This document shows positions 1 through 11,300 of a stretch of 35,583 bases of DNA, one piece after another. The stretch spans positions 215,251 through 250,833 of the forward strand of contig WELB01000134.1 in NCBI GenBank assembly GCA_009602725.1, written 5' to 3'. The DNA is from Spirogloea muscicola. Lineage: Eukaryota > Streptophyta > Zygnematophyceae > Spirogloeales > Spirogloeaceae. Made by a program: the position numbers and the translations under genes. Under the pieces are notes generated by a model. That model did no database searches, was not told the origin of the DNA, and was given only the letters and a program-made list of their open reading frames with translations. The stretch's first letter is position 1. Each line of letters starts with the position of its first letter.

Positions 1-400
1 GTCGGCGGCGGCGGCGGCGGAGGAGGCGACGGCGGCGACGGCGCGAGGCGCAGAATGCGGCGTGAGATGCGGCGGCGAATGTGGGGGCGGCGGGGGAGGG
101 GGCCGCTAAGTCGCCCCCGGGGGGGTGGGAAGGAAATTCCTCAGGAATCTCCTTCTCCTTAACGCCCGGGAGGATATCCAGACGCGCGGGGTTAGGTCGC
201 CCCCCCCCGCCCCCGCGGTCCAACGTGGCGCGATCGTAACGGCCCTGTGCGGGCGCGACGGCCCAGATCGACGGCCCAGCGTCGCGACTGGAGCCACGTC
301 AGCCGCGGCAGGGGCTCCCCCGTGCCGGCCGCCACCTGGTGGCACGTTGGCGCCATCGATGACGTGAGTAGCATCTGCCGTGGAAAGAGGTCTCGTTGCT
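1..400. other. GC-rich stretch with GGC triplet repeats; no supported gene
   Basis: The first 80 bases are almost pure GGC/GAC triplets, and the next 300 are very GC-rich with C and G runs. Several open frames overlap on both strands, as expected from composition alone, and none resembles a known protein. It could be the 5' end or CpG-rich promoter of a gene lying to the left, but nothing here proves it. Confidence 0.4.
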
Positions 401-535
401 GATGTCTTTCCTTAGCACTCCGGCTTCGTCGGACCTCGCCCATTCCTCTGGGCTGGCCTCTCCCAGCCACCAGTCAATCTGGCCGCGCTTATTCTTTTTG
501 GGCACTGCGGCTGCTCAGTATTGGTTACGGAGCAG

Positions 536-945
536 GCATAGACTTTCCTGCAGCCGGGTCGCTGGCGCAAGTGTATCGCATGCGCTTGGCCGTCTCGCTG
601 CAGTGGTCCATGGCCCGTGCGCTGCACCTTCGTGCCGGAAGAGCCCTAGCTGCTGCCTCTGGCTCTGTCCAGGAAGAAGGCTCGCCCATAGAGAAAGAGG
701 GGCTGGCAAAGCCAGCCCAAAAAAGAATGGACAATGTCCAAAGCCGAAGAATGAGATGCCGAGGAAGGACTCCTCTACTCTACCCAGGGGACCCACTCCC
801 TATCCTCAATGGGCGAGCCCTTTCTTTCTGGCCGTGCTCTCGCTGCGGGCTCTGGCTTTCGTCAGGGTGATAGCTTCCCAGCAGTAGTCTGTCGGATCTG
901 AGGCTCCTCACTCGTACGTACTGAGTGCTCCATCCTCCCCCTGTT
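536..945 (+). mobile_element. Retroelement fragments: ORF C-terminus, inverted 3' module, second tail
   Basis: Bases 553-672 read in one frame as a segment with AGSLAQVYRMRLAVSLQWSM followed by ARALHLRAGRALAAASG, found again at 1735-1850 and inside each unit of the 305-bp array. This arrangement (a basic 'RRLSVALQ..A..L..R' helix) is typical of the extreme C-terminus of reverse-transcriptase ORFs in non-LTR-like elements; that identification is inference. At about 672-760 a piece of the element's 3' module is inserted in the opposite orientation: a GGGGCTGG/CCAGCCC hairpin at 699-720 followed by AAAAAAGAATGGACAATGTCC. From about 800 to 945 the sense tail resumes with the conserved GGCTTTCGTCAGGG stretch. 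The order is scrambled and no long frame survives, so these are nested, decayed insertions. Confidence 0.6.
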
Positions 946-1009
946 TTACCATAGCTTCCTCAGGCCCCTTTGTAGCTGCTCACCGCTCTTAGGCCCCTCT
1001 GAACCTTTG

Positions 1010-1262
1010 TGAATTCTTTTTGGGCTGGCTTTTCGCAGCCCTTGCCCACATTGGGAGTGCCACTTCTCTCTTTCTTACTTCCAGGACCCTAGCATCTCTG
1101 ATCTGCGGCTGCTCAGCAGGAATTACTGAGTCATTCGTAGTTGCTTTGTTTCTTCTTGTGCTTGTTTCTCTTAGCGCTTCCCCTGGCTCCCTTCTCGTAC
1201 TTTGTCCATTCTTTTTTGGGCTGGCTGTTCCAGCCCCTATCCTCAATGGGCGAGCTCTTTCC
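1010..1262 (+). mobile_element. Retroelement 3' end (ORF tail, UTR and hairpin), sense copy
   Basis: Bases 1082-1131 encode the family's C-terminal signature (SISDLRLLSRNY then a stop), and the following 130 bases are its 3' UTR, ending in a T-run plus hairpin GGGCTGGCTGTTCCAGCCCC at 1218-1237. Positions 1079-1261 are the near-exact reverse complement of 18188-18382 in intron 1 of the inositol kinase gene, which shows this is a dispersed repeat. A second hairpin of the same type (GGGCTGGCTTTTCGCAGCCC) lies at 1021-1040, so two 3' ends are nested. Confidence 0.7.
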
Positions 1263-1416
1263 TTGCATATTGATTGAGAACAGGATTGGTGCTCGAAACG
1301 GCTTCCAGCCCAAAAAGTCAGGGCAAGGTCCAACAAGCCGAAAGACGTCTAATAAGCCACACAGCTATGCACAGCGCCTCCAGATTGACTGGTGGCACGA
1401 GACCTGCAGCGGAGGG

Positions 1417-1466
1417 GACCTCAGTAATCCCGGGTTGGCAGCAGCAAGTCGGAGAATCTCCGCATC
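1417..1466 (-). mobile_element. Short antisense retroelement tail
   Basis: On the minus strand this reads through the same tail as the sense copies: a 'SDLLLP..DY, stop' equivalent followed by GAGG. It is a small fragment between two sense-oriented fragments and shows that insertions occurred in both directions in this block. The surrounding 1263-1526 holds no other recognisable feature. Confidence 0.4.
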
Positions 1467-1526
1467 ATTGCGGATGTTGTGGCTACCGCCTCCGTCGACT
1501 CTGCCAACCCCACCAAGTCGGCATCA

Positions 1527-1914
1527 ACAGCAGGGCACGCAGTCGGCATAGCGGCCCGTAGCGAGGAGCGCCAATATGTGGATCACCCGGCTGGAGATGA
1601 GTTCGTGGCGCTTGCGATAGACGTGCACGGGGCCTTCGGCAGTCGCTGGCTGGACCTTCTGCAGCGGCTTGCCTGGCAGGCCATCGGTCGTCGGGAGGGT
1701 CCGCAAGGGGAGCTGCTCGGCTTCAACGCTGCCGGGTCGCTTGCGGAGGTCTTCCGTATGCGTCTCCTCTGTCTCCTACCAACGCTCACTGGCTCACGCC
1801 GTGCACTTTCGGGCAGGCCGCGCCATGGCTGCTGCTTCTGGGTCTCGTTGGGGTGCCTCTTTTCCAGCTGCAAGTTACTCCGACTTGCTGCTGCTACGTC
1901 GGGGTTACTAAGCT
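1527..1914 (+). pseudogene. Retroelement ORF C-terminal domain, frameshifted
   Basis: The plus strand encodes AGHAVGIAARSEERQYVDHP, then AGDEFVALAIDVHGAFGSRW, then LDLLQRLA, a linker, AGSLAEVFRMR, and, after a frameshift near 1775, AVHFRAGRAMAAASG...FPAASYSDLLLLRRGY and a stop at 1912-1914. The DEFVALAIDVHGAFG/LDLLQRLA block recurs independently at 1950-2100 (minus) and 2300-2430 (plus), with differences that mostly conserve the protein, so it was a real coding sequence. A 'DxxGxxG....LL..LA' segment followed by a basic helix is the usual end of reverse-transcriptase ORFs in many plant and algal elements. The catalytic RT domain is absent, consistent with 5' truncation. Confidence 0.6.
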
Positions 1915-1917
1915 CCT

Positions 1918-2130
1918 CTCCGCTGGGCTGCTCGTTCTGCTGCCCTTGGCGGCGGGACACAGCACGCCGCGCAAGTCGCTGGAGGAGGTCGAGCCACCGA
2001 GTCCCAAACGCCCCGTGTACGTCGATCGCCAGTGCGACAAACTCGTCGCCCGCTGGGTGATCCGCTTATTTGCGCTCCTTGACGCCCGCCGCTTGGCGAA
2101 CTGCATAGCCTGCCTCCTCCGCCGGTCGTT
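1918..2130 (-). pseudogene. Retroelement ORF C-terminal domain, inverted copy
   Basis: On the minus strand this encodes AGYAVRQAAGVKERK, an in-frame stop, then ADHPAGDEFVALAIDVHG, AFGTRWLDLLQRLARRAVSR and a Gln/Asn-rich tail. It is the third parallel version of the same protein block and lies head to head with 1527-1740, so the two form an imperfect inverted repeat about 250 bases apart. The stop codon and missing flanks mark it as a decayed fragment. Confidence 0.6.
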
Positions 2131-2284
2131 GGGAGCTCGTGGAGTCAGAGCAGTCGCTGGTGACAACGTCGGCGATGATCCGTGAGCCCCCCGCCCAGCG
2201 TGCTGGCGACGGGCGTGGAGACGGCCATGCGTACCAGCTTGCAGGGGCTTAGGGCCTAAGGAGAGCTTTCTGGCTATGCAGTCC

Positions 2285-2633
2285 GTCAAGCGACGGACGC
2301 CGAGGAGAGGATATACGCCGATCACCCCCTCTGCGGCGAATTTATCGCGCTCGCAGTCAACGTCCGGCTTTTGAGACTCGCTGCTTTGCTCGACCTTCTC
2401 CTGCGTCTTGTGCCGCGTGCTGTGTCCCGCCTGCCAAGGGCAGCAGCCCAGCTTCAAAGCCGTCGGGTCTCTTGCTCAATTTTTACAGGATGCGACTTGC
2501 CATCTCCCTGCAGCAGTCTTTCGCATTTGCCGTCACTTGCCGCCTTGGCTGTTGCCTCCAGGTTCCGTCGGGGTAACGCTTTTCCACCCTGTACTTATTC
2601 TGATCTGCAACTGCTGACTAGAGATGATTGAGC
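2285..2633 (+). pseudogene. Retroelement ORF C-terminal domain, second sense copy
   Basis: The reading frame gives AVRQATDAEERIYADHP, GEFIALAVNVRLLRLAALLD and LLLRLVPRAVSRLPR, then shifts frame into a degraded version of the MRLAVSLQ...HALHLRAG block (about 2490-2560), and ends in SDLQLLTRDD near 2628. This is the same domain order as at 1527-1914 but more diverged. Bases 2634-2725 lead into the tandem array and contain no other recognisable feature. Confidence 0.5.
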
Positions 2634-2725
2634 GCCCACTTGCAGAAGTCATGGAGAGTAGTATCCTCTCTTTTGTGCCTTCCGGCCCTTTCAGAGCGCT
2701 GGACGTAGATAGAAAGGCGCATACG

Positions 2726-5165
2726 GTAGACCTGGGCTCACGAGCCAGCGGCGTTGAAGCGGCGTGTCAACGCCGCTGGCTTGCTAGCTCGCTAGCTCAG
2801 GTCTATTGCATGCGGCTCTCATTTCCCTCCAATGGTCCATGGCCCACGCCTTGCACCTGCGTGCTGGCGGTGCTCTAGCTGCAGCCTCTGGCTTTCGTCA
2901 AGGGGACTGCTTTCCGGCGGCTAGTCTTTCTGACTTGCGGCTGCTACTTTGAGGTTACCAAGTGACCATCCTACATGGTACTTGCTTACTCATTAGAGAG
3001 GGGAGAGGGAGAGGGAGAGGGAGAGGGGGAGTAGACCTGGGCTCACGAGCCAGCGGCGTTGAAGCGGCGTGTCAACGCCGCTGGCTTGCTAGCTCGCTAG
3101 CTCAGGTCTATTGCATGCGGCTCTCATTTCCCTCCAATGGTCCATGGCCCACGCCTTGCACCTGCGTGCTGGCGGTGCTCTAGCTGCAGCCTCTGGCTTT
3201 CGTCAAGGGGACTGCTTTCCGGCGGCTAGTCTTTCTGACTTGCGGCTGCTACTTTGAGGTTACCAAGTGACCATCCTACATGGTACTTGCTTACTCATTA
3301 GAGAGGGGAGAGGGAGAGGGAGAGGGAGAGGGGGAGTAGACCTGGGCTCACGAGCCAGCGGCGTTGAAGCGGCGTGTCAACGCCGCTGGCTTGCTAGCTC
3401 GCTAGCTCAGGTCTATTGCATGCGGCTCTCATTTCCCTCCAATGGTCCATGGCCCACGCCTTGCACCTGCGTGCTGGCGGTGCTCTAGCTGCAGCCTCTG
3501 GCTTTCGTCAAGGGGACTGCTTTCCGGCGGCTAGTCTTTCTGACTTGCGGCTGCTACTTTGAGGTTACCAAGTGACCATCCTACATGGTACTTGCTTACT
3601 CATTAGAGAGGGGAGAGGGAGAGGGAGAGGGAGAGGGGGAGTAGACCTGGGCTCACGAGCCAGCGGCGTTGAAGCGGCGTGTCAACGCCGCTGGCTTGCT
3701 AGCTCGCTAGCTCAGGTCTATTGCATGCGGCTCTCATTTCCCTCCAATGGTCCATGGCCCACGCCTTGCACCTGCGTGCTGGCGGTGCTCTAGCTGCAGC
3801 CTCTGGCTTTCGTCAAGGGGACTGCTTTCCGGCGGCTAGTCTTTCTGACTTGCGGCTGCTACTTTGAGGTTACCAAGTGACCATCCTACATGGTACTTGC
3901 TTACTCATTAGAGAGGGGAGAGGGAGAGGGAGAGGGAGAGGGGGAGTAGACCTGGGCTCACGAGCCAGCGGCGTTGAAGCGGCGTGTCAACGCCGCTGGC
4001 TTGCTAGCTCGCTAGCTCAGGTCTATTGCATGCGGCTCTCATTTCCCTCCAATGGTCCATGGCCCACGCCTTGCACCTGCGTGCTGGCGGTGCTCTAGCT
4101 GCAGCCTCTGGCTTTCGTCAAGGGGACTGCTTTCCGGCGGCTAGTCTTTCTGACTTGCGGCTGCTACTTTGAGGTTACCAAGTGACCATCCTACATGGTA
4201 CTTGCTTACTCATTAGAGAGGGGAGAGGGAGAGGGAGAGGGAGAGGGGGAGTAGACCTGGGCTCACGAGCCAGCGGCGTTGAAGCGGCGTGTCAACGCCG
4301 CTGGCTTGCTAGCTCGCTAGCTCAGGTCTATTGCATGCGGCTCTCATTTCCCTCCAATGGTCCATGGCCCACGCCTTGCACCTGCGTGCTGGCGGTGCTC
4401 TAGCTGCAGCCTCTGGCTTTCGTCAAGGGGACTGCTTTCCGGCGGCTAGTCTTTCTGACTTGCGGCTGCTACTTTGAGGTTACCAAGTGACCATCCTACA
4501 TGGTACTTGCTTACTCATTAGAGAGGGGAGAGGGAGAGGGAGAGGGAGAGGGGGAGTAGACCTGGGCTCACGAGCCAGCGGCGTTGAAGCGGCGTGTCAA
4601 CGCCGCTGGCTTGCTAGCTCGCTAGCTCAGGTCTATTGCATGCGGCTCTCATTTCCCTCCAATGGTCCATGGCCCACGCCTTGCACCTGCGTGCTGGCGG
4701 TGCTCTAGCTGCAGCCTCTGGCTTTCGTCAAGGGGACTGCTTTCCGGCGGCTAGTCTTTCTGACTTGCGGCTGCTACTTTGAGGTTACCAAGTGACCATC
4801 CTACATGGTACTTGCTTACTCATTAGAGAGGGGAGAGGGAGAGGGAGAGGGAGAGGGGGAGTAGACCTGGGCTCACGAGCCAGCGGCGTTGAAGCGGCGT
4901 GTCAACGCCGCTGGCTTGCTAGCTCGCTAGCTCAGGTCTATTGCATGCGGCTCTCATTTCCCTCCAATGGTCCATGGCCCACGCCTTGCACCTGCGTGCT
5001 GGCGGTGCTCTAGCTGCAGCCTCTGGCTTTCGTCAAGGGGACTGCTTTCCGGCGGCTAGTCTTTCTGACTTGCGGCTGCTACTTTGAGGTTACCAAGTGA
5101 CCATCCTACATGGTACTTGCTTACTCATTAGAGAGGGGAGAGGGAGAGGGAGAGGGAGAGGGGGA
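2726..5165 (+). repeat. Tandem array: eight 305-bp units
   Basis: The unit starts with GTAGACCTGGGCTCACGAGC at 2726, 3031, 3336, 3641, 3946, 4251, 4556 and 4861; a ninth start at 5166 diverges after three bases. All units appear identical by eye. Each has three parts: a hairpin-forming stretch with 15-base arms (first copy 2743-2757 and 2767-2781), the 3' end of the local retroelement (MRL..., ALHLRAG-like and SDLRLL-like sequence, now frameshifted), and a (GGGAGA)n purine microsatellite. The small ORFs in each unit are remnants, not genes. Identity between copies implies recent unequal crossing-over or gene conversion, or an assembly duplication. Confidence 0.95.
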
Positions 5166-5350
5166 GTAAAGGGAACCCCAACTGAATGTCTGGGGCTACA
5201 CTTAGCTCAAGCTACTGTTTTTCTGTGTATGCCTTGCCATGCTTGGCAGAACATGACCATCAGCTTGATCAGCTTTGCCGGGTGTGGAGCTTAGATGTCA
5301 TACAAAGGCTCCGCCACTGCTAAACGCCGGCGACCGTGCAGCCGTCCAGC
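5166..5350. other. Intergenic gap, array to RST1 3' end
   Basis: About 185 bases between the tandem array and the RST1 stop codon. It should contain the RST1 3' UTR and polyadenylation region (minus strand). I see no clear AATAAA-type signal and no other feature. Confidence 0.4.
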
Positions 5351-8300
5351 TTATATCGTCGTCAGAAGGCCCGAGACATAGCCAAGCTCCTCCAATGACA
5401 GGTGGGTCCGCAGAGCAACGAGCGTGCCTCTAACGGCTGCAACGATGCAGTCGTGGTCGAGAAAGGGGGACTGGCAGCTCGCAGAGCCATCTCGGAGGCG
5501 CCGTAGCAGCTTCAGAACTTTCTGCACTGCCAAAACGACAGCCGCGCTGTCCTCCTGCGCCAGCAAGCACGGAAGGGCAAAGGGCAGGTCTCCTATAGCC
5601 GCTCTCCCGCTGGCCTGCAGGAGCATCGCCGCAGGCGCCCATGCGCTGGCTAGCAGGGAGAGCAACAGTACCGCCTGCACGCACCGCAACAGACTTATAG
5701 CAGATAAAAATCTGATCACCAAGAGCCACGTGACTGCTACATCATCACAAGCTAGCATCTGAGTGTCAAAGCTTGTGCATCCAAGAAGGTGACTGCAGCC
5801 GAGGACAAAAGGTGAAGCTTGTACAACTCCTGGGGTCTAAGGTCCAGGATATTACAAGAGCCGCCAGTGACATCCTCATAGCTCTCTTATATCCACACAT
5901 TCAGAATGCAACTTCATGAGAAAATTGCAAGTGCATGGGCAAAGCGTTTCAGAAACGAGTAGCTTCCTCACCACATCACAGTATCTACAGAGGAGGGCAA
6001 TGTCGAGCACGCTGGCGAGCCACCGCCGCCGCTCCACAACGCCCACGCCCTTCAGTGCCCTCGCCAGCTCGATCGCGTGAAGCTCAAGCCCGGCCGGCGC
6101 TTTGTCAACCAGCCAATGGACACATGGCTGGAGCTCCGTGGGCGGCAGGACCTGGTGGGCAACTAGCCGGGCCCTCAATAACATGGCCGTTGGGACCTCC
6201 TTGGAGAATGAGGACTGCAGATGGCTAGTGGGCCCGACCTGCAGAAGGAACAAGCACACAGCCTATGCTTCATTGCCCTATTGAATCGGAAGATCGAGTC
6301 AGCACCTAGCTGGATGGTAGAGCAGACAGTGTTCAGTGAGATACCTCACAGCGCACGACTCATCCACACCCATACCCACGACAACAACAACCACATCAGC
6401 ATTGGGCCCACCTCATGACTGCTAATTACACACTTTTAGAACCTCTGTATCAGCCGAGTGCCAAGTGACCGGTTGCCGTGAAGTGTATAATAGTATGTTA
6501 TACACTCATCTCAAGTACTCAATTTCTTTATTGCTTACATTTTGCTTAGCACCCGATATTCACACAAGTTCTGAAATCAACAACCACAACAACAGACGGG
6601 CAAGCGAGGGTGCCCCAAATTTCTAGACTCTGGCCTTCGAATACTGTAAACTTAGGCCCATGTTATACCCCAGGCTAAGTAGAGCTAGTGTGGCCAATGC
6701 AATGGAGACTCACTTGCAAAAGGGCTTGGAGGGACTCCGCTTTCAGCTTCGCCATGGCTTCCACGGCAGCTTCATACTCACTGTCGCCCCTCCATTCCTC
6801 ACTAGAATCTGGCAGAGGCAGCTTACCAAGCAAACTCCGCATAAGCCGCTCGGCTCCTTCCACGAGCTGCAAGCTGGCAGACAGCTGCACGTTTTCGAGA
6901 GACTGGTGCAGCCCCATCCAAACGGCCTCCCTCTCCTCGGAAGCATCGAGCCCATCTGGAGGAGTGGCTGTGTCTGCTGCGCCACTTGAGAGGTCCACAA
7001 GGACTGCTCCCAAATCATGGAGCAGCTGGAGCGACCTGGCAGCGCTGAACACCGCAAGTAGCCGTGGCAGGTGGCGAGCGACCAGCAATCGCTCTCTGCT
7101 CGTCATTGCAAGAAGCCGTGTCAAGTCCAGATTCTCGGCCAGCCACACTGCAAGCAGCTCCTGGCGGTCAGCCTGTACCACGGCGAACAAGATGCACTCT
7201 TGCCTAAGTGCTGCCCCAGATGGGTCACCATTGTTCCTATAGAGGCAGTGCTGCCGCATCAGACGGTGCAGCAGTTTGCCCCAGGCCAGCGACGGCAGGC
7301 GCGGAGCCTGTGAGAGGCATCGCAGCACCGATGCTTGTCGAGACCCTGTTGCACTGTCAACCTGCAGATACACTTGCAAGAGAGACAGGAATCAGCCTGA
7401 CAACACGTCGGCGGAGTAAATTTCACAGAGACCAAGTGCGTGCATTTGTAAGCAGTTGATGCAGATGGTCAGTGCCTGCGTGCCCACAGACTGACCAGCT
7501 TTGGGCACGAATGTCAACTATCGCCTCTAGACGCCCATGTGTTGCTACTTTACAGGGCCAATATTATGCCAGGGTCAGGGTACTAAAAGTCAAGGGCTGA
7601 GGATTTGGGCAAGGTATGAAGCATGGGCTTCAGCGTACGTGTGAAGGGCTGCTCTGAAGCAGCCAGACGATTGCTGGGCGAAGGGTCCCCTCAGCCGGAG
7701 AGCTCTCCAAAGGCAGAATGCCTTTTACTCGCAGGCCCCCAGCTCCACTTTCTGCAGCATCGTCAGTCTCATTCGCAACTCCAGACCGCCAGACAGAGTA
7801 TGTGGTGCTGCAGAGAGCCAGTGCTCGCCCAGCTTCCTCCCGTAATCCAATCTCCTTCTTGTAGACCTCAATGAGCGCCTGCACGCCGACCCGGATCTCT
7901 TCTTGCATTGACGGCTCGCTGAGGAGCCGGTCGAGGAGTCGTCCTGGTGTGACTTGAGACATTGCCTGCCATTGATACCATCACCCTCAACTCTGTGTCA
8001 GACAGGTAATGCTTGGTTCAAGATGGCAAATTCAGTAGGGGAAATAATAGATACGACAACTGAGTAGATAAGACAGCTAGCAATGGGAAATGTAAGGCAA
8101 GGCAAGGAGGAGTACCGGTGTCTCATCAGCGAGAGGCTTGCTATTAAGAGCCATAAAGTCAGTAGTAGCACCAATTGCTTGTGCGAAGCCAATCATAGCC
8201 GCCCCTCTCAACAACTTCTCTTTGTTGTCATCCTTAGATAGCTTCACAAGGGTCTTGACCACCTTCATAGCAACATCTGATGCGAGAGAGTGACCATGGC

Positions 8301-11300
8301 GCAGAGCCGTGTGCAACAGGCCTCCAATGGCAGAAGCAGGTGCTACTTTGAGCCTGCACTCTGAAATCATGCCAGGGCTCCACAAGTCGGTACCAAAGCC
8401 TTCCACAAGCAGCTCCATGCGAGTCAACAAGACGTCGACCTCGGCTCCAGAGATCAAGTCGTACTTGGAAGCGGCAGCCACGCATGCCGGCAGCGCTTGC
8501 ACAGCGCCGCTTGCAAGCCCTGCACCACTTAGCCTGACTGCACCCTGTTGCGGGACTGCTTGCCCTCCAAAGTCACAGACACCTTGGCCCTCCTGTTCTG
8601 GTATAGCCCACTGAATCAGCAAGTCAAGGAGTCTGCGAAGAAGCTCCAGGTCCCCTGCACGTCCGACTGCTTCAGCTGCTAGTCCAAGTCCGCAAACAGC
8701 TCCCACGACGCTTGCATCGTCCCTCTCGTCTTGTCCTACACCTTGAGCAGTCAAGCCCAAGCTGGCTTGCATTAGCCTGGGCAATCGTTGTGCAAGATTG
8801 CCGCTGCCAGCCGTCAGCCTGGGCAGACGACACATGGAGTCTGTTCGACTGCCACTTTCAATCAGCAAGCCGGGAGCGCGGCTGTCCCACTCCCCAAGAA
8901 ACGCCAGGAGACTGTCCAGAATGGTGGCAAGTAAGGCCGACTCCTCTCTGATTGCTTCCTCTTCTGCCTCTGCAACCCAGAAGCTTGCTTCAGAGGTATG
9001 CAGCAGCAGGCTCTGACTGATCCAACCGAGGGACAAGCCTGCCGCGACGTGCATCATCGGATCGACTTCCTCACACGCCATTCGCTGCAAAGACCCGTTT
9101 GTCATCGAATCAGGAGATGCCAGCATGGTGCCTTTGGCAACAGAACATGAACCAAGCAAGTTGCGTCTAACTGCCAGTTGTGAAGTTGATGCAATAGATG
9201 AGGTGGGGTGTACACGGTAGCGTGACACGAACCTCGCTCAGATGCTCGACAAGCTTGACTTTGGTCCTCCACTGTAAGCAGGGGAGTCTCTGGCCAGCCA
9301 GCCCTGTGCCTAAGATGCTCTCAGCTGTTGACAACGACGTCGGCATGCCAGTGACAAACCAGTCGGCTGCTTCACGGGCAATGCTGCTTGGAAGAGCCGT
9401 GGCAAGGCTTGCCAGAGCCAGCATGCGAGCTGCGACCATTCCTGCCGTTGCAGCTTCATTTCTCAGCTCCTGGTCATTGCAGCAAACCCTTGTAAGGAAG
9501 CTGAAATGAGTGTTCACAAGTCAGTCACTTGGAGGTTCATCGGTGCTCCTCTCTGATCTGGCTTGGTCTTGCCACCTTCCTAATGCGTGTCACATCAAGA
9601 GTCAACAATGACATCCAATGTGGATTTACTAGATTGGGGCCTCTGCAGGTTGATTAGCATCTGTTGATCCTCAGTACTTGGAACATACCAACCAGAGGCT
9701 CTCGGCTGCGGTTTCCTCCATGGAGTATCCCTCTTGGCCCTGGATTCCTTCGGCATGAAGCAGTGCAGCTCGGCATTTGATCCACCTCATGAAGAACGTT
9801 GACCAACTGGCCATTGGACCGAGGTCTGCCCCTGACCACCGCAAGTAGGTGACGAGCTCCTTGAAGAGGGCACCGAAGCTCTTGTCTCTAGACCTTAGTG
9901 CCTGTATCAAAATATATATAATATAGTACCCCAGTGGGCAGTCAAGGCATCTGTACCATGGCATCAGGTTGACAAGCTTACAAATAAGGGTCTGCATCTT
10001 GTGGACCAATCTTAATGCACCACAGTAAAGCTAATAGTTGTGGCTACGGGTTGTTATGGGCAAGCTCCACAGACAAGACTTGCTCCACGTAATCAAGAAG
10101 CAATATTAGTCTGATGCTGCCAGGTCTTCAGATGCCAATGTGAAGCGCAACAAATGGAGGGTACCCATTGAATCTGGAGTTAAGTAACGTCTTCACCTGC
10201 ACATAGGCCCTCTTAACGCCTGGCCGAGGCTTTCCTTCTGGTTTCTGTGGTGTGGGTGGGTCAAACATGAGCAGCTCTGCTTCTGGAGCAACGTGTGCTG
10301 TGGCCTCTGCAGCACACAGGAGATGCACGTCAGAGATTGTGTTGTTGACTTGACGGTTTGGGCAACTGCCTTCACCTAAACCCTAAACCCAAACCCTTAA
10401 CTTAACCATGTGTTGCACGTGGAGGTCATGGACGGGGTGTCACAGCTTACGAGTCTGATGAGAGAGGACCAAAGGAACGGCCTGGAGAAGCTTGTGTCCT
10501 CTCTTCAAAGTGGAGACTTGAACCAAAGCGGCTCCGCGGCCCAGCTTCCTGCTCACATTAGCGGAGGATATTCAACAGCTTCTTATTAGTAATACAGAAT
10601 AGTCAAAAGTGTTTGACATCGAGTACCCAAGAGAGCAAACAGATGATGCAGATCAAGCACTTCCTTCTGCGAAGCTACTCCTTGTCGTGTACGATGAGAA
10701 GTCTTGCATATTATGCTGACACAACATCTTCAAATGCAGAAGTTTAAGATCACCTGTCGTCGTACAGGAAGCACTTGACGACCAATTTCTCAATCTCAGG
10801 ACGAGGCAGTGGCCACTTATCGCTAAGCCAGACGCCAACTACTTCTGAAAAGGGAAGGCTAAAGACATCCTCCAGGCCTGCCAGCTGCCAAGTCATTGGC
10901 CAAATACACACTAGTCGGTGGTCCTTCTCACACTTCTGCTGTCACTCGTGACTCAGTATAGCAATTATGTGCTAGCAACTGCCAACCGATTCTCACAAAA
11001 CTCCAGTCATAATGACATGACCAGATCAACATGCATGCTCATCACCTCGTAGGCTGCTAGAGCCGAAGCTGCAGCGGCCGAAACTTCTTGGCGTGCACAA
11101 GATCCGTCATGGCGAACCTGAGCCCACAGAACCTGCATTATGCTACCCGCTACGCTAGGATGGGCTGCTGCATCTAAGGCGCCAAATTGCAAAAACCTGC
11201 AGTAGCTGCAGACAGATGAAGAAACAGAACCTGAGTCATAAGTAACGGCGAGATGTTCAGAAGGACCCCTGTGCAGCAACACACTAGATGAAGAGTTGCC

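Noticed and set aside
2726-5165. Regular repeats as a CRISPR array or as a family of eight 73-aa genes
   Set aside because: Units are 305 bp, directly adjacent and identical, without unique spacers, and the sequence is a plant-like retroelement tail plus microsatellite. The short ORFs are frameshifted remnants.
8077-9228. Single-exon 383-aa gene
   Set aside because: It is the largest exon of RST1 (8116-9084) with intron read-through at both ends.
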